DNA from: Zygnema cylindricum
Lineage: Eukaryota > Streptophyta > Zygnematophyceae > Zygnematales > Zygnemataceae
Length of the DNA: 64,000 nucleotides
Assembly: GCA_037447655.1 (NCBI GenBank)
Contig: JBBHKE010000667.1
Location: 124,001 to 188,000, forward strand
Direction: 5' to 3'
Below the pieces are notes generated by a model. The model saw nothing but the letters and a program-made list of their open reading frames with translations. It was not told the DNA's origin and did not search any database. Positions 32,317 to 46,576 of this stretch are shown one piece after another. How positions within the stretch are numbered: position 1 is the stretch's first letter; the number at the start of each line of letters is the position of its first letter. The translations under genes were made by a program, and so were the position numbers.

Positions 32317-34680
32317 CAAAGCCAATCGACGACGTGCTCATCAATAAACTCGCAACAAAATGCAATGGGGTTTGCTTAAGATCGAGGGGTGTTGTAATTC
32401 GAGATGCGAGCGAAGCCTATAAGAAAATTGAGTAAATAATTAGCACAGTGACGCAAAAACTTGAGTTATAACGAGCCAAGCCCCGAACCTTAACTTTCAA
32501 CAAAAGTGAAGTCGAGCTCAAGCTTTAACCGTAAGAAGGACCTCGAGGAGGATCACAGGTCGGCGGCGGTTACCTTCTTAACAATAATTTTGTCGTACCC
32601 GTGAGTGATTATTGGTGATGAAGAAAAACAACAAATGAACTACATATTGGGTTATTAAAGATAAAGGTAATGAAGAGACAATAACAATTGTTGAAATAGT
32701 GACGAGCGTTCGTTAATGGTAAATACTGCATGGGCAAAGAAAGGAGAATCCTCCACCACAAACATAAAACCAACGATTAATGTTGACAAATCCTAACTAC
32801 CGAAGTAAGTGGTTAACGATTTGGTGGTTGTACGATGTAAACTTAAAACCTGAAAGCGACAATTAAAGTAGATTGTTAACGAACGAGGAGCCTTTACCAT
32901 GGTGGACAATCTGATAAAAAAACGTTAATAGGCGATTTTCAAAATTTGAAAGTGAGGAATGATTGAGAAAATACACACCAAATACAAGGTTGAGGAGGAA
33001 AATAACTAGTTATTATGGTGAACACCACTTAAGATTCATGAAGTTTTGGAAGGTCCACATAATGCGAAAGGTCTTTCAATAGGGCATCATTAACAAAATG
33101 GTGAACAAAAGCAAGGGCTCCAATTTGCGAACCTATAACCTTTATGCCCTCGTGATTTGTAAAAACACAAAATCATGCATGGAGATGGAAATGCGGTTGC
33201 AAGCTAACATGGCATCACGCTACACATTTAAAGACTTTGGAGTAAATACTTGTTTTTTAAAGTTGCTCACAAAAATGGTGAAATGCAACAACAATTTGAT
33301 TTGAATAACTAAACGATACATCTGTCATAAGCAACCAAAAATAAGAAACAACTTGGGTGAGCGGTAATGAACGCTCGTAAGTCTCTCAAGTGGGTTAGAG
33401 CAAATTAAAGGGCTCCCAAAGGGTCAATTTAACGAGTATAAGTAACTTGAGTCTAAAGTGGCAACATCTCATAATGGGCCGCCGAGTGAAAAGGGGAGAG
33501 AGTTGCACGTGGAGTAAAAAGCGTTAACAAGAGAAAAAAAATGATTGATAAAAGGGGGGGAGGGATGTATTCGAGATCGTGAAAGAGGACATTATGATAA
33601 ATGGTGTCGAAATCATTAGCAACGTTTACTTAGAGAATCACCCAATATGGGTGCAAGTGAAAAAGTCGCCCGTAAGCCGTTAACGGGTGCCTCAAAACCC
33701 CCCGTGATGCACCAAACTGATGTGGGGAAAAATAATCGTTGAAAAATCCATAGTTGTTACAAATAAATCGAGGGAGCCACAAGATAATATAGGAGTTCCC
33801 TCACGGCGATAGGACGAACACCACAGGCAAGCTTTGGGAAGACACCTAAACTTGACGTTGCCAAAAGTGCGAATATAGTGGGTGGCTCATTTCCCCGGCC
33901 AAATTAAGAAACCACCTTAAAAAACAAACAAAAATCCGTCAATTTACTTTCTAGAGGACAAATATCACACACAAGCTAATAAACGTACCAAAAGGTCCCA
34001 TTGTCGAGAGACGAGGAGCCCGTGCCAAAGGTTTAGCATAGGTATCTTGATCAAGCTAGGAGGGGTCGTATACTTCAAGAAAGGGCAATTGTACTGACGA
34101 TGAAGACCAATCGCACACCTAAGTTCCGGAAAATCCGTTTATGAAGATTCGTATTTCAAACCTGAATTCAAGCGAAGTACAAGAACTTGAAAATTGCCCC
34201 TACGAAAACTGCGCCTACGAATCAGCCTGTCCTTTCTAATTTAAATTGTGAAATTTCGTCCAGTTTTCCTAATTCTGAAGATTCGCTTTGCTGTACCAGT
34301 GACATAGATTCAAAGTGACGCATTCGCGCAGTTCCACATCTTTAAAGCTTCCAGGAAAATCACGTAAATGACGTATTGTTCGTCACTGCGGCGAGACTGT
34401 TGAAAAATACTGTAGATCTCGCTGCTGAGTCCACCTGCAGGTCAGATGTAATAAACGCTTCACATGGAACTGCGCCGATAGCTCAATTTAACGCCGGCTT
34501 CACGTCTTCACCTGGTAGGACCAGTGGACAAACGTTTAAATTTAAAAGTCAAAAGCCGTTTGACAGTTGCCGGTTTGTTCAAAAAGTCTAGAACTTGAAA
34601 TAAGCGTATCGCTACATACCTGAAAAAAATGTGGACGCCAAGGAAGAAGATAATTATGTAGTGGCAGATTATGTTGAAAT
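32317..34680. other. Intergenic DNA, no recognisable gene
   Basis: About 2.4 kb of A-rich sequence with short open frames only. A 32205-32435 frame overlaps the LTR end and its flank and looks coincidental. It may include old transposon debris, but I see no motifs or termini. Confidence 0.5.
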
Positions 34681-34689
34681 TTGTCCTTT

Positions 34690-35260
34690 GCTTGAAAATT
34701 TTCCACGTGGCCCGCTGTACAGAGATGTCATGTTATGGTACTAGCATTTGCCAGGCAAGCCAATTCGAGTCAGCTTTTATGTAACACGTGGCGCACAACG
34801 GTCAACATGCTTTCCAGCTCTTGTTCTCGCAGCAAGTTTAGATTTTTTCTTCGCAATGTGCTGGCAACTATTTCCTTAACCAGGTCAGCCAAATCAAAAG
34901 AAAAAAAAGTCGGATTTCAATCAAATATAACATTTTCAACAAGACGGACCAATGGTGCGAGCTTCCTGAATCCTCCAGTGGCTTATTAATCTTAACCAAA
35001 AAAAGAAAATAAAGAAAATATAAAAAAGGACTGCGAAAATGTTTTCAAGAAGCTGACCGCAGCATGTGACGTGACTGAAGAAATCGCATATTACATCGTT
35101 CACGAAGCCTATTCTCCTCTCTCGTTGTCTCATTCTCTACATTTACACAGTGACTGAGAGACTTAGCCAAATTTTTACAGAAGCGTTCTAAGACGTGCGT
35201 ATTAAATAGTTACATGTAAAAAAAAACTTTGTATTTTGAGGTATCTGTAAAATATTACCA
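34690..35260 (+). repeat. Direct repeat upstream of the PEBP gene
   Basis: Homologous to 38826-39545. Shared blocks include gatttcaatcaaat, gacggaccaatggtgcgag, gcagcatgtgacgtgactg and cgcatattacatcgttcacg. The two copies flank the PEBP gene in the same orientation, each upstream of a gene. It is either a duplicated promoter region or a dispersed repeat. Confidence 0.8.
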
Positions 35261-35318
35261 GACCGTCGCATTAGTTTTTCAGCAAAACAAAACAACCAAA
35301 TAAATAGACAAAGGTTCA

Positions 35319-37487
<2,169 letters not shown>

Positions 37488-38825
37488 AATCGGGTTTTGA
37501 CTAGATTACCACAATCATTGTACTTCTACCTTGACTTGAGAGCAATAGGGAAACTGTATCTGCCGCATCTGCCAGTTCCTCTTGTCGTCCTTTTTTGAAT
37601 ATGGCTCGCAATGCTTCGTGAGGCCTTCACTTTCTTTTTCGAACTGTTTTTGTAAATATAGACTGTAATTCACTTAAAACTGCTTTAGGAATATGCCAGA
37701 AGTTGAGCACAAGGCCAGCTTCGGTGTAAAGAAGCAATTACTGTTCGCTTGACGTCAATGAGAAACATTGATTTTTTGTCTTTATTTCTTTTCCCTTTTT
37801 AAATCATGTTACCTTTTTGTTTGAAAGTGTTCTTTTTGTCTTTTTATTATCAAACTTCCAATCGTATGTCATTTTATGTGGTTTTTTCCGGTGGCAATGT
37901 ACTTCAATTAATCCCTCTTTATTTGATAATTTCACTTTTGCAATTGATGTGTTTAGAGACAAATGTAAGAATCTTTTGGTTTCTAAATACTGTCAGTAAC
38001 CGAGTCTATTCCACCTGGGACTCGCACAGAGATTGTATTTGTTCCTAGTCGAAACATAGCTGATTTACTTTTCATGGTTTATTAATGAAGTCGTATTTCT
38101 GTTGTTGTAATCGAAACATATTTTGATCATTTACAATTGGCGTTGGAAAATGAAGTACTTGCTTCGTAAATGATTGTGGAAAAAATGCGCAGAAATTTCT
38201 TGCCAATTTGAGATCTAGTAATGTATTCATAATTTCATACATACTTTCGAATAATGATGACAATGTGCTGGTCTGTGTCATATGTGCTGTAAACAGGATT
38301 GTTTAACTAAGGCAAGGATATTTATCGGAGGCGGTGTACATATCTAAACTGTTAACATTGCATTTTGTGTATACTCTGATCCATAATCAGTGCAAGAGAT
38401 TCTGCGCTCACTTTCGTTCTTTCCTAAATCAAAATGAGCTGTGAAAATGTGAAGCATAGAATCTCTCAGAATTGCTTATGAGCTATGCAAATTACAAGTT
38501 TCCTGTCGGTATGTTTATGCTGATCTGGTATCCTACATGGTTGTTCTATAACATGTATGCCCTTGTAAATGTTGGCTCTTGCTTACTCTCAGTATAATAT
38601 TTTTCTTGCTGTGATGGTAGTATTAGCGACAAAGACACATTTTTCATTATTATCAAAGCCGTTGTCATCATTATCGAAATGTTATAGGCAACACAACTTT
38701 GATAAACCAACAATTGCCTTGTCACTAATACAGCCTCAAAATCTTCTAACAGACAAGACAGAGTAAGCTGGAAGAGCTCAAATTCTTTTGGCCACTTTCG
38801 AACTTGTATTCTCAATTCGACCTGG
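37488..38825. other. PEBP 3' region and intergenic DNA
   Basis: No further gene is recognisable. The short frames here have no domain features. The 3' untranslated region probably lies in the first few hundred bases; I cannot place a poly(A) site. Confidence 0.5.
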
Positions 38826-39545
38826 CAGTCACGTGGCCCACTGTAAAGAGATGTCATGGCATGGTACTACTGTAGTTTATGTCATGGCATGGTACTAGTT
38901 TATGTCATGGCATGGTACTAGTTTATGTCATGGCATGGTACTAGTTTATGTCATGGCATGGTACTAGTTTTTGCCACGCAATCCAATTCGAGTCAGCTTT
39001 CTGTGGCACGTGGCGCACAACAGGCGACCTGCTTTCCAGCTTTTGTTCTCGCAGAAAATTTTAGATTTTTTCTTCCCAATGTGCTGGCGACTATTTTTTT
39101 AGCCAAGGCAGCCAAATCAAAAGAAAAAGAGTCGGATTTCAATCAAATGTAACATTTTCAACAAGACGGACCAATGGTGCGAGCTTCCTGAATCCTCCAG
39201 TGGCTCATTAAACTCAACAAAAAAAGGAAAAAAAAAAAAACAAAAAATATGACTCAGCGAAAATGTTTTCTAGTAGCTGACCGCAGCATGTGACGTGACT
39301 GAAGAAATCGCATATTACATCGTTCACGAAGCCTTATCTTCTCTCTTGTTGTTTCATTCTCTACACTTACACACTGACTGGGACTTAGAAAAGGAATAGC
39401 CATCCACAAATTCTAGCAGTCAACTGATCAACCGTTCAACAGCCAAATTTCCACAGAAGCTTTCTAAGACGTGTAGATTAAACAGTTATAAGCAAGAAAA
39501 AGGAAAAAACATTGAATATCGAGGTATTTGTAAAATAGTACTCCC
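38826..39545 (+). repeat. Direct repeat upstream of the F-box/LRR cluster
   Basis: Second copy of the 34690-35260 sequence, longer because of a 23-bp tandem array at its left and about 60 bp extra near 39395-39450. It leads directly into a pyrimidine tract and the first LRR gene. Confidence 0.8.
38852..38973 (+). repeat. 23-bp tandem repeat gtcatggcatggtactagtttat
   Basis: About five copies lie head to tail; the first is diverged (tactactgtagtttat). In the other copy of the direct repeat only a single version (gtcatgttatggtactag) is present near 34727, so the expansion happened here. Confidence 0.9.
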
Positions 39546-39720
39546 TCTCCTCTCCCTCTCCCTCTCCTTTCCTCTTGTTCTCGCCCTCGCTCTCCCTCTC
39601 TCCCCCTCTCTCCCTCTCTCTCCCCCTCTCTCTCCCCCTCCCCCTCTCCCCTCCCTCTCTCCTCTCCCTCCCCTCTCTCTCTCCTCATCCTCTCCTCCCT
39701 CCCTCCCTCCCTCCTCATTT
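39541..39720 (+). repeat. Polypyrimidine tract of ctccctctc units
   Basis: About 180 bases of almost pure C and T upstream of the first LRR gene. A polypurine counterpart lies at 43546-43744 behind the cluster. Confidence 0.9.
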
Positions 39721-39770
39721 TTTTGCGTCCTTACTTTCTCTGTCCTTTTCCTTTATTCTTTTTTGTATGC

Positions 39771-41133
39771 ATGGATTCCATGGAACTTGTAGTCCATGAT
39801 CCCTCTCTCCTCTCTTGTATCATTTCCTTCCTTGATGACCATTTTGACTTAGTTTTTCACTAGCTTCCAAATTCCACCGACAAACTGTACTTGACTCCGT
39901 TGAGCGAATCACCGTTCGACACGACGACAAGCTCATGGAAATTCCTCAAGTTTTTCCCAGTTTAACAAAACTTGATGTATCGGTAAAAAGCAAAAAATCC
40001 GCTTTTCCAATCCTCCTTTCGAGACTATCCAATTTAGAAAATTTGCGAATTCGACTCCCTCGTCATCTTACTTTTGGAACATTTGTTAGTAGTCTTAATA
40101 CTTTGTCTCAATTGAAAGTGTTAAATCTTCATAATTGGTTTCTTAATGACGAAATTGCAGAGCAGATAGGAAAAGGTTGCAAACTCTTGCAAGATATTAC
40201 TCTAACAAGTCCATCGGGTCCACTCACTAATACTGGTCTCAAGGATCTCCTTTTGAGTTCTTCTTCTGGACTGCGTCGATTATCTCTTGGCGGTAATTGC
40301 CACTTTGAAGATGATGCAATGTTAGTGATCATCAAATGTTCAACTCTGACTTCCTTGGTCATCACTACTAGAAATGTTATCAGTTCTTCAATTCAAGATT
40401 TGAGCTTTCAAAACTTAAAACTGAATTGTATTCGTGAGTTGCGAGTTAGCGGTCTGTATCTTCGTTTTGTTGATTTCGGTAGTTTTGTTGATGCTATTAT
40501 TAGGGCAGGTTCCCCTTTGGAAATTTTAGAACTCAAGTCAGTATCAAAAAATACTCTTTGGACATTTTCTAATTGCACTACTCTTCAATCTCTACATGTC
40601 TTGCGCGATATGGACGAAGACGAAGACCTTTTTGGACAATTTGTTTCCAGAAATCATGGACTTGTATCTCTCCAATTGCACTCTGACCGTCCATTAGTAC
40701 ACAAAGCCATGGTAGAGAGAATCTTGTCTGTTGAGGGAACTAAGGATGGAAGGGACCACAATATTGATAATGAAAATGCAGTTTTGGATTTTTTCTCAAG
40801 GAACACGATTCGCGATTTTAGTTACCTTTTCGGGTTCTATCAAAAGGTCTCGACTAGAGTACAGTTCTTACGGGAAATAAAATTGAATGTTGGATTTTCA
40901 GTCGAGGAGACATATGAAGGTTTGTACAAGTTGCTCTCGATTTGTACACTCCTTCGAAAATTTAAACTGGACAGAAATTTCGACAAGGTACAAGAAAGTC
41001 CAATGTTGTGTAGAGCTTTGGAAGCTCTAAGTGGATGTGCTAATTTGGAAAATCTTCGTGCACCCGTGGGAGACGAAAGTCTCCGACAAATTTTGAGTGG
41101 AGTGAAGGGTTTACGAAAATTGAAAGTGTTCGG
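39771..41133 (+). pseudogene. F-box/LRR-like gene, first tandem copy, N-terminal frameshift
   Basis: The ATG at 39771 begins the same N-terminus as the second copy (MDSxELVVHDPSLL). A 4-base deletion near 39858 (gtttttcac against gttaatctttcac) throws it out of frame before the F-box-like helix is finished. Downstream, 39935-41133 is open and encodes LRR-like units (LPRHLTFGTF, LKVLNLHNWFLNDEIAEQ, LTNTGLKDLLLSS, LRRLSLGGN). The exon ends at TTCGG followed by a clear donor gtgagt (41134). Spliced to the acceptor at 42961-42963 it would continue in frame as GPAEDFTDG. A truncated product from the ATG at 39935 is possible. The family resembles plant F-box/RNI-like proteins; substrate unknown. 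Confidence 0.7.
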
Positions 41134-41329
41134 GTGAGTGCCACGACATTCTTTAATTCTGTTGTCGTGTATTAATTCTTTAATGATATTTTTTAAAGAG
41201 TTGAAACACGTCAAGTTAAATGTAATTCAAAATTATCATTGGAATAATTCAACATTATGTGAAACGTTTGGTAATGTCAATATGTGTCCTTTCTTTCTCT
41301 GTCCTCTTCCGTTATTCGTTTTTGTAGGC

Positions 41330-42778
41330 ATGGATTCCATTGAACTTGTAGTCCATGATCCCTCTCTCCTCTCTCGCATCATTTCCTTCCTTGGTGACCA
41401 TTTTGACCTCGTTAATCTTTCACTAGCTTCCAAATTTCACCGACAAACCGTACTTGACTCCGTTGAGCGAATCACCTTTCGACACTTCCACGAGCTCATG
41501 GAAATTCCTCAAGTGGTGCCCAGTTTAGCAAAACTTGATCTACAGGATTATTTTAGTTGTTCCGATTCTCTAACCCTCCTTTCTAAACTATCTAATCTAC
41601 AAAATTTGAAAATTCAACTCGATCGTGAATCTTGTGAAACAGAAGCGGAAGTATTGGTTGGTTGTCTTAAAACTTTGTCTCAATTGGAAGTATTAAATCT
41701 TTGTTACTGTTTTCTTAATGATCAAATTGCAGAGCAGATAGGAAAAGGTTGCAAGCTCTTGCAAGATATTACTGTAACAAATCCAAGGGGTTCACTCACT
41801 AATATTGGTCTTAATGATCTCCTTCTGAGTTCTTCTTCTGGACTGCGTCGACTTTCTCTTCACTGGAATGATAGTTTCAAGGATGATCCAATGTTAGTGA
41901 TCATGAAATGTTCAACTCTGACATCTTTGGTCCTTACTATTGATGGATCGTTTAATCCAATTCAAGATTATAGCTTTCCGGACTTAAAACTGAATTGTAT
42001 TCGTGAGTTGCGATTTTGTAGACGTCAGATTCCTCCTTGTAATCTGTATTTGGGTAGTTTTCTTGATGCTATCATTAGGGCAGGTTCCCCGTTAGAAATT
42101 TTACAATTCTGTGATTTTCCAGAAAACATTTTTAGGACACTTTCGAATTGCACTTCGCTCCAGTCTTTAAATGTCTTCTGTCAGTTACCAAATGCCGAAG
42201 AACACCTTTTTGGAGAATTTATTTCCAGAAATCAAGGAATTATTTCTCTCAAAATCCGCTGTGCCCATCCATTAGTGCGCAAAGCCATGATAGAGAGAAT
42301 CCTGTCTGTTGAGGGAACTAGGGATGGAAGGGACCAGAATATTGATAACGAAAATGCAGTCTTGGATTTTTTCTTAATGAACCAGATTGCCAGATTTTGG
42401 TACCTTTTCGGTTTCAATCAAAAGTTATCAACTAGAGTACAGTTCTTACGGGAAATAGAATTGGGTGTTCACTTTGCAGTCGAAGAAACCTGTCAAGGTT
42501 TGTACAAGTTGCTCTCAATTTGTTCACTCCTTCGAAAATTTCAGCTGGTAGCGTACAGCCGGGTACATGCCGGTCCAATGTTGTGCATAGCTTTGGAAGC
42601 TCTGAGTGGATGTAAGAATTTGGAAGATCTTTGTGCACCCGTGGGAGACGAAAGTCTCCGGCGAATTTTGAGCGGAGTGAAGGGTTTACAAAAATTGGAA
42701 GTGGATGAGCGTGTGCCACGACATTCTTTAATTCTGTTGTCGTGTATTAATTCTTTAATGATGTATTTTAAGAGTTGA
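41330..42778 (+). CDS. F-box/LRR-like protein, second tandem copy
   Basis: ATG at 41330 opens 482 codons. Residues 10-45 (DPSLLSRIISFLGDH, then LSLASKFHRQTV) resemble an F-box-type helix bundle. The rest is made of leucine-rich repeats of the RNI type (LEVLNLCYCFLNDQIAEQ, LTNIGLNDLLLSSSSGL, LRRLSLHWN, GVKGLQKLEV). F-box proteins connect substrates to SCF ubiquitin ligases; that is family knowledge and unproven here. It aligns with the first copy over its whole length. The donor gtgagt used by copy 1 is changed here to gcgtgtgcc, so the frame runs to a stop at 42776 through former intron sequence. The tail PRHSLILLSCINSL is therefore intron-derived. The tgtag just before the ATG resembles a 3' splice site. 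Confidence 0.75.
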   Translation: MDSIELVVHDPSLLSRIISFLGDHFDLVNLSLASKFHRQTVLDSVERITFRHFHELMEIPQVVPSLAKLDLQDYFSCSDSLTLLSKLSNLQNLKIQLDRESCETEAEVLVGCLKTLSQLEVLNLCYCFLNDQIAEQIGKGCKLLQDITVTNPRGSLTNIGLNDLLLSSSSGLRRLSLHWNDSFKDDPMLVIMKCSTLTSLVLTIDGSFNPIQDYSFPDLKLNCIRELRFCRRQIPPCNLYLGSFLDAIIRAGSPLEILQFCDFPENIFRTLSNCTSLQSLNVFCQLPNAEEHLFGEFISRNQGIISLKIRCAHPLVRKAMIERILSVEGTRDGRDQNIDNENAVLDFFLMNQIARFWYLFGFNQKLSTRVQFLREIELGVHFAVEETCQGLYKLLSICSLLRKFQLVAYSRVHAGPMLCIALEALSGCKNLEDLCAPVGDESLRRILSGVKGLQKLEVDERVPRHSLILLSCINSLMMYFKS

Positions 42779-42963
42779 AACACGTCCACTTTTTGTATCT
42801 CGAAACATAATTCAACTTTATGTTCAACGTTTGGTAATGTCAATATTTTTTCTTTGTTTTTCCATGACACTGTTCTTTGTTATATGAGCTAGTTAAATAC
42901 ATGCAGTTCTCTTATCTTTCTTTTCTTTTTCTTATATTTACATTGTTGTTTGTTTTGTCGCAG

Positions 42964-43405
42964 GCCAGCAGAAGATTTCACTGATGGAGCTCTCCTTCTC
43001 TTGAAAGAAAACTCTCCATTTCTTAGATGTTTCCATTTGCAATATGGGCGTTCAAATGGTGGTCGTATAACAGACAGAGGACTCGAATTCCTCTCCTTCT
43101 GCTCACAACTGCAAACATAAGAAATTAAACGAAGTAACATTGAAGGATCTGGTCTATGTCACTTGGAAAAACGGTGTGTCTGGTTGAATCGTCTGGAGAT
43201 TACGACCGACGATGAAAACAAGGGAGAAAAAATATTGAGAGAAATTCAGGATTTGGACTTCGAAGTTGAGGGTTGCTATGTGAGGCTACAGATAAATGGA
43301 TGGGAGAAGATATGGGAAAGGATAAAGGACCCGACGGGAATGGAACCTCGTGATTGGTCACTAGGAAATGTTGCTCGAAATGTACTGGTTTTTGAAATGT
43401 TCTGA
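42964..43405 (+). pseudogene. Terminal LRR exon of the cluster, with an in-frame TAA
   Basis: The acceptor ttgtcgcag at 42955-42963 precedes coding sequence PAEDFTDGALLLLKENSPFL and ITDRGLEFLSFCSQLQT. Then comes TAA at 43118 and further LRR-like sequence in the same frame (IKRSNIEGSGLCHLEKRCVW...) to 43405. The natural end is probably near 43405 and the TAA is a nonsense change of a Leu codon. The phase fits the donor of copy 1 but no usable donor is seen in copy 2. A product ending at 43118 is possible. Confidence 0.6.
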
Positions 43406-43545
43406 AGTGCATTTCAAAGTTTCATATGACCTTTTTTTCAAAAACTTTCTAAGTTTCAAAGTTTATCCAATTTTGGTGAGTTGGGGAGCTTACGTAATTT
43501 TTTAACCTCGTTCGGCAAATTACTGCAAAGGTAACTAGTCACAAT

Positions 43546-43744
43546 GGGGGAGAGGGAAAGGAAGGAGGGAGGGAGGGAGGGAGGGTCGTGAGCGGTGAAG
43601 AGAAGTAGAGAGGGAGAGAGAAAGGACGGAGGGAGAGAGAAAGAGAGGGGGGGAAGGAGGGAGAGATTGAAGGAGTTAGCGAGGGGGGAAAAGAGTGAGG
43701 CAGAGGGAGAGGGAGAGGGAGAGAGACACGGAGAGGGAGGGAGT
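43546..43744 (+). repeat. Polypurine tract of gagggag units
   Basis: About 200 bases of almost pure G and A, complementary in character to the tract at 39541-39720. The two flank the LRR cluster in inverted sense. Confidence 0.9.
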
Positions 43745-46009
43745 AACTGCTGTTCAGTTTTTTGAATACCGTGGGACTACTTTTGTAAAGTGTGAATACG
43801 TTTAAAAACTGGAATCAATCAACGATTTTTTGTTTGAAGTTGAATGCTCACTACTGCTTTGGTGTTTTTGAAACCCTAAAAAACCCTTAAAAACAGAAAA
43901 AAACCCAATTTTACTTGGAATGTGATGTTGCAGCTACTTGGCCTTTTTATTTTTCTGCCGTACTTTACAACTGATTTTTCTTTTTTACGTTATATGTTCG
44001 ATGTTATTTTTTTCTTTTTCTGGTTCCTTCACAATTTTGAAAATGTCAAAACTCGATACCGTAATACAATTTTAATCTTCGGGGTGGACAAAAGTGTTAG
44101 ACTTTTTCACTTTTTGAACTGAGCTTATCATTCGCAGCCAGTTCCTGGCAATTTTCCTGGTTTTTTTTTTTGAGGGACAATGTTGGGAAGGTTTGATATG
44201 CCTTCAGTTACGGAAAGCTGACCTAAAAATTTGGTTATGTAACTGGCATAGAACTTCAGTTTTGTAATTGTCTAGAAATGGTTTTGGGGAACAATGTTGG
44301 ATTTGAATCCCATGTGGTTATTAAAGTTAGGTTTATGAAAGACCGTGAATGTCACCGTTTTCACTATACAACATTTACTCACGTCAAATATTCTGTTTTC
44401 TGAGATGGCCCGGAAGGTACACGTGTATCGCTATTAGTGTTGATCCGTTGTTAGCCACTTAGAAAGCTTTTTCTCCGTTCACACTTTGTCAGATTGTGTT
44501 TATTGCAATTATATATTTATAATTGAAAAAAAATTAGGGAAGCCTGAAGCCTCTGGTTTGCTCATATTTTTTATTTTTTTTAAACATTCCATTGGTCTAC
44601 CCTCCACTGGGCGTTACGGCTGTCACGCTCCACCTCCAGGTGGTTATTCAGGTGAAAACAACAGGAAATGGCAATAACAAGTACAACAAATGACACGGAT
44701 ATATGCAAAAAAGAAAAAGAAAACGGAAAAACTGCAGTAAAAACTGTAAAATGATGAAAAATGGGCTTTAAATCGCTGGAAAAACAAAAAAAACATAGGT
44801 TTTAGCCTCTACCTGACCCAAAATTTTACTAAAAAACCATACAGATAAAAATTAATTGTTAGAAAGTAGAAAAATGTTTTAACTACATGCTTTAGAAACA
44901 CTAACAGGTGTTTAGAATTGCCAAAACATGCAATTGTAACTACAAAATTCTCCCTGTCCTATAGCGAATGTTTCTTGATGAGATGGTATTTCAAACTAAT
45001 TGACACTTATTCCAGTGTCTCGTCTCCCTCCAAATTCCACACTGATTTGGATGCCCCTCTCTCTCTCTTATCCAATATCAACACCAATTACGCTACCACT
45101 ATCTCCCTTCATACTTCAGTAACCACACCGTTATCTGTTACTCTCCCTCCCCCTCCCTCCCTAATCCAACATTCACATTTAATCCAGTGCCAAGGAAGAA
45201 GCATAAAAACCTTCGCCTACTCGTGGTTCACAGGTTTGTTTGAACTTCACAAATACAAAAAAAAAATCAAAATCTCTGCAAATTTGAACCTTTTTGTATC
45301 ATCAGGAGGAGCGGGAAATTTCTACTCTCAACGGAATGAACTTCATTTGATCCAGGACTGAGCAGTCAGTTTCCAAACAATTGATTGTGTCAAGTAAAGT
45401 AAAGAAAAGTGAAGCAAGACACAGTACACAGCGTTGTCTTACTGACAACACCTCTACACAACACCTCTACACATGACTACCCCACCAATGGTCCAATGTA
45501 TCCCGTCTACAGGCGAAGTACAGTATCAGGGTGGAGCGAAGACAAACCACAAGCAAACGCAGAAATATAAAACCATAACAGCAAACTCCAGTGACCGTTT
45601 CAAAGAAAAAATGATAATAAAAGGCTCGGTCAACCATTCAAAGGGAGTTGGAGCACAGTCATTAAAACTTGACTCAATCAACACTTCTACCAATTCAGTT
45701 CTTCAGATTATTCTATCAGCTGCGAAATTGTATAAGAACCAACAAAATTTCAGCAGCACAACTCACTTTTTCAGAACATTATTTAACATTTCAAACAACA
45801 TTCATCACACCATATTTCATAACGGTCATAACAACTGCCCTCCACAGAGAAACACAACCGAATTAAGACAGTATAAAGTATTTTCGAGAATACAATGCTC
45901 ACCTGCAAAACTTCACTAAACATGCCAAATAAAAAACCCACGTGAAGCTGCCCACAGTCGGACCTCTACAGACATGACATGTACGTTTTTATACCATCTT
46001 AAAGAAAAT
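43745..46009. other. Intergenic DNA without a recognisable gene
   Basis: Short open frames (for example 44918-45361 and 45473-45919) lack domains and codon character. Near 44424 the sequence gtatcgctattagtgttgat resembles the MITE terminus of 58637. Otherwise nothing is identified. Confidence 0.5.
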
Positions 46010-46216
46010 TCACAAATCCATCACCGATTTTCTCAATCCATCAATGACGACAAACTTACAGCCACCAGGAATGCACTGTGCACTCCAGTCCTTTGCATAC
46101 CTGATTACCTTTTCTTCCATTAAGCGACAAACCTCTTTGCCCTTGCAAGTGCCATCTACAAGAAAATCTGCTTTAATGCAAAAGCTAAGGTTATCGCAGT
46201 AGCATAGACACTTTTC
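46010..46216 (-). other. Possible short coding segment, unidentified
   Basis: A stop-to-stop minus-strand frame encodes CYCDNLSFCIKADFLVDGTC, KGKEVCRLMEEKV, then CIPGGCKFVVIDG and ends at TGA (46010). The composition looks protein-like with six to seven cysteines, and a possible gt donor lies inside (gtaatcag). There is no ATG at its start and no recognised family. It could be a terminal exon or chance. Confidence 0.2.
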
Positions 46217-46576
46217 TTAGGGTTCTATATCTAACAGCTGGCCCCTCCTGGTTTAAAAAAAACATAGCATAGAAGGCTAAAATGCAAAATCCTTGCAAAA
46301 CTGTCCAGCGTAACTCTACACCCTCCAGTGATTTTCCTGTTTTCTCCAAATACTGTAACACTTTCTGTTCAAGAAAGTTATGTCTGCTTTCAAATGCCTA
46401 GAAGCTTCCAAAGATGACGACTCCTGGAAAACGATGTGAAGCTTTTCGCGTCCATCAAAAAGACAGCATTCAGCCAACAAAAAAAATACAGTAGTTGAAT
46501 GAAGGATAAACCTCCAAGCAACCAGCTTGAAGATAAAAGGAAGCCCAATTGTCTCCATTGTCTAATCCTCACTAGT

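Noticed and set aside
32205-32435. Protein-like frame ending in DASEAYKKIE
   Set aside because: It runs from the Copia D LTR into its flank and starts in LTR sequence; no recognised domain and no upstream exon. Treated as coincidence.
45473-45919. 148-codon open frame
   Set aside because: Composition is low-complexity (Asn, Thr, Ser, Lys), no domain, no splice context and no conserved neighbour.
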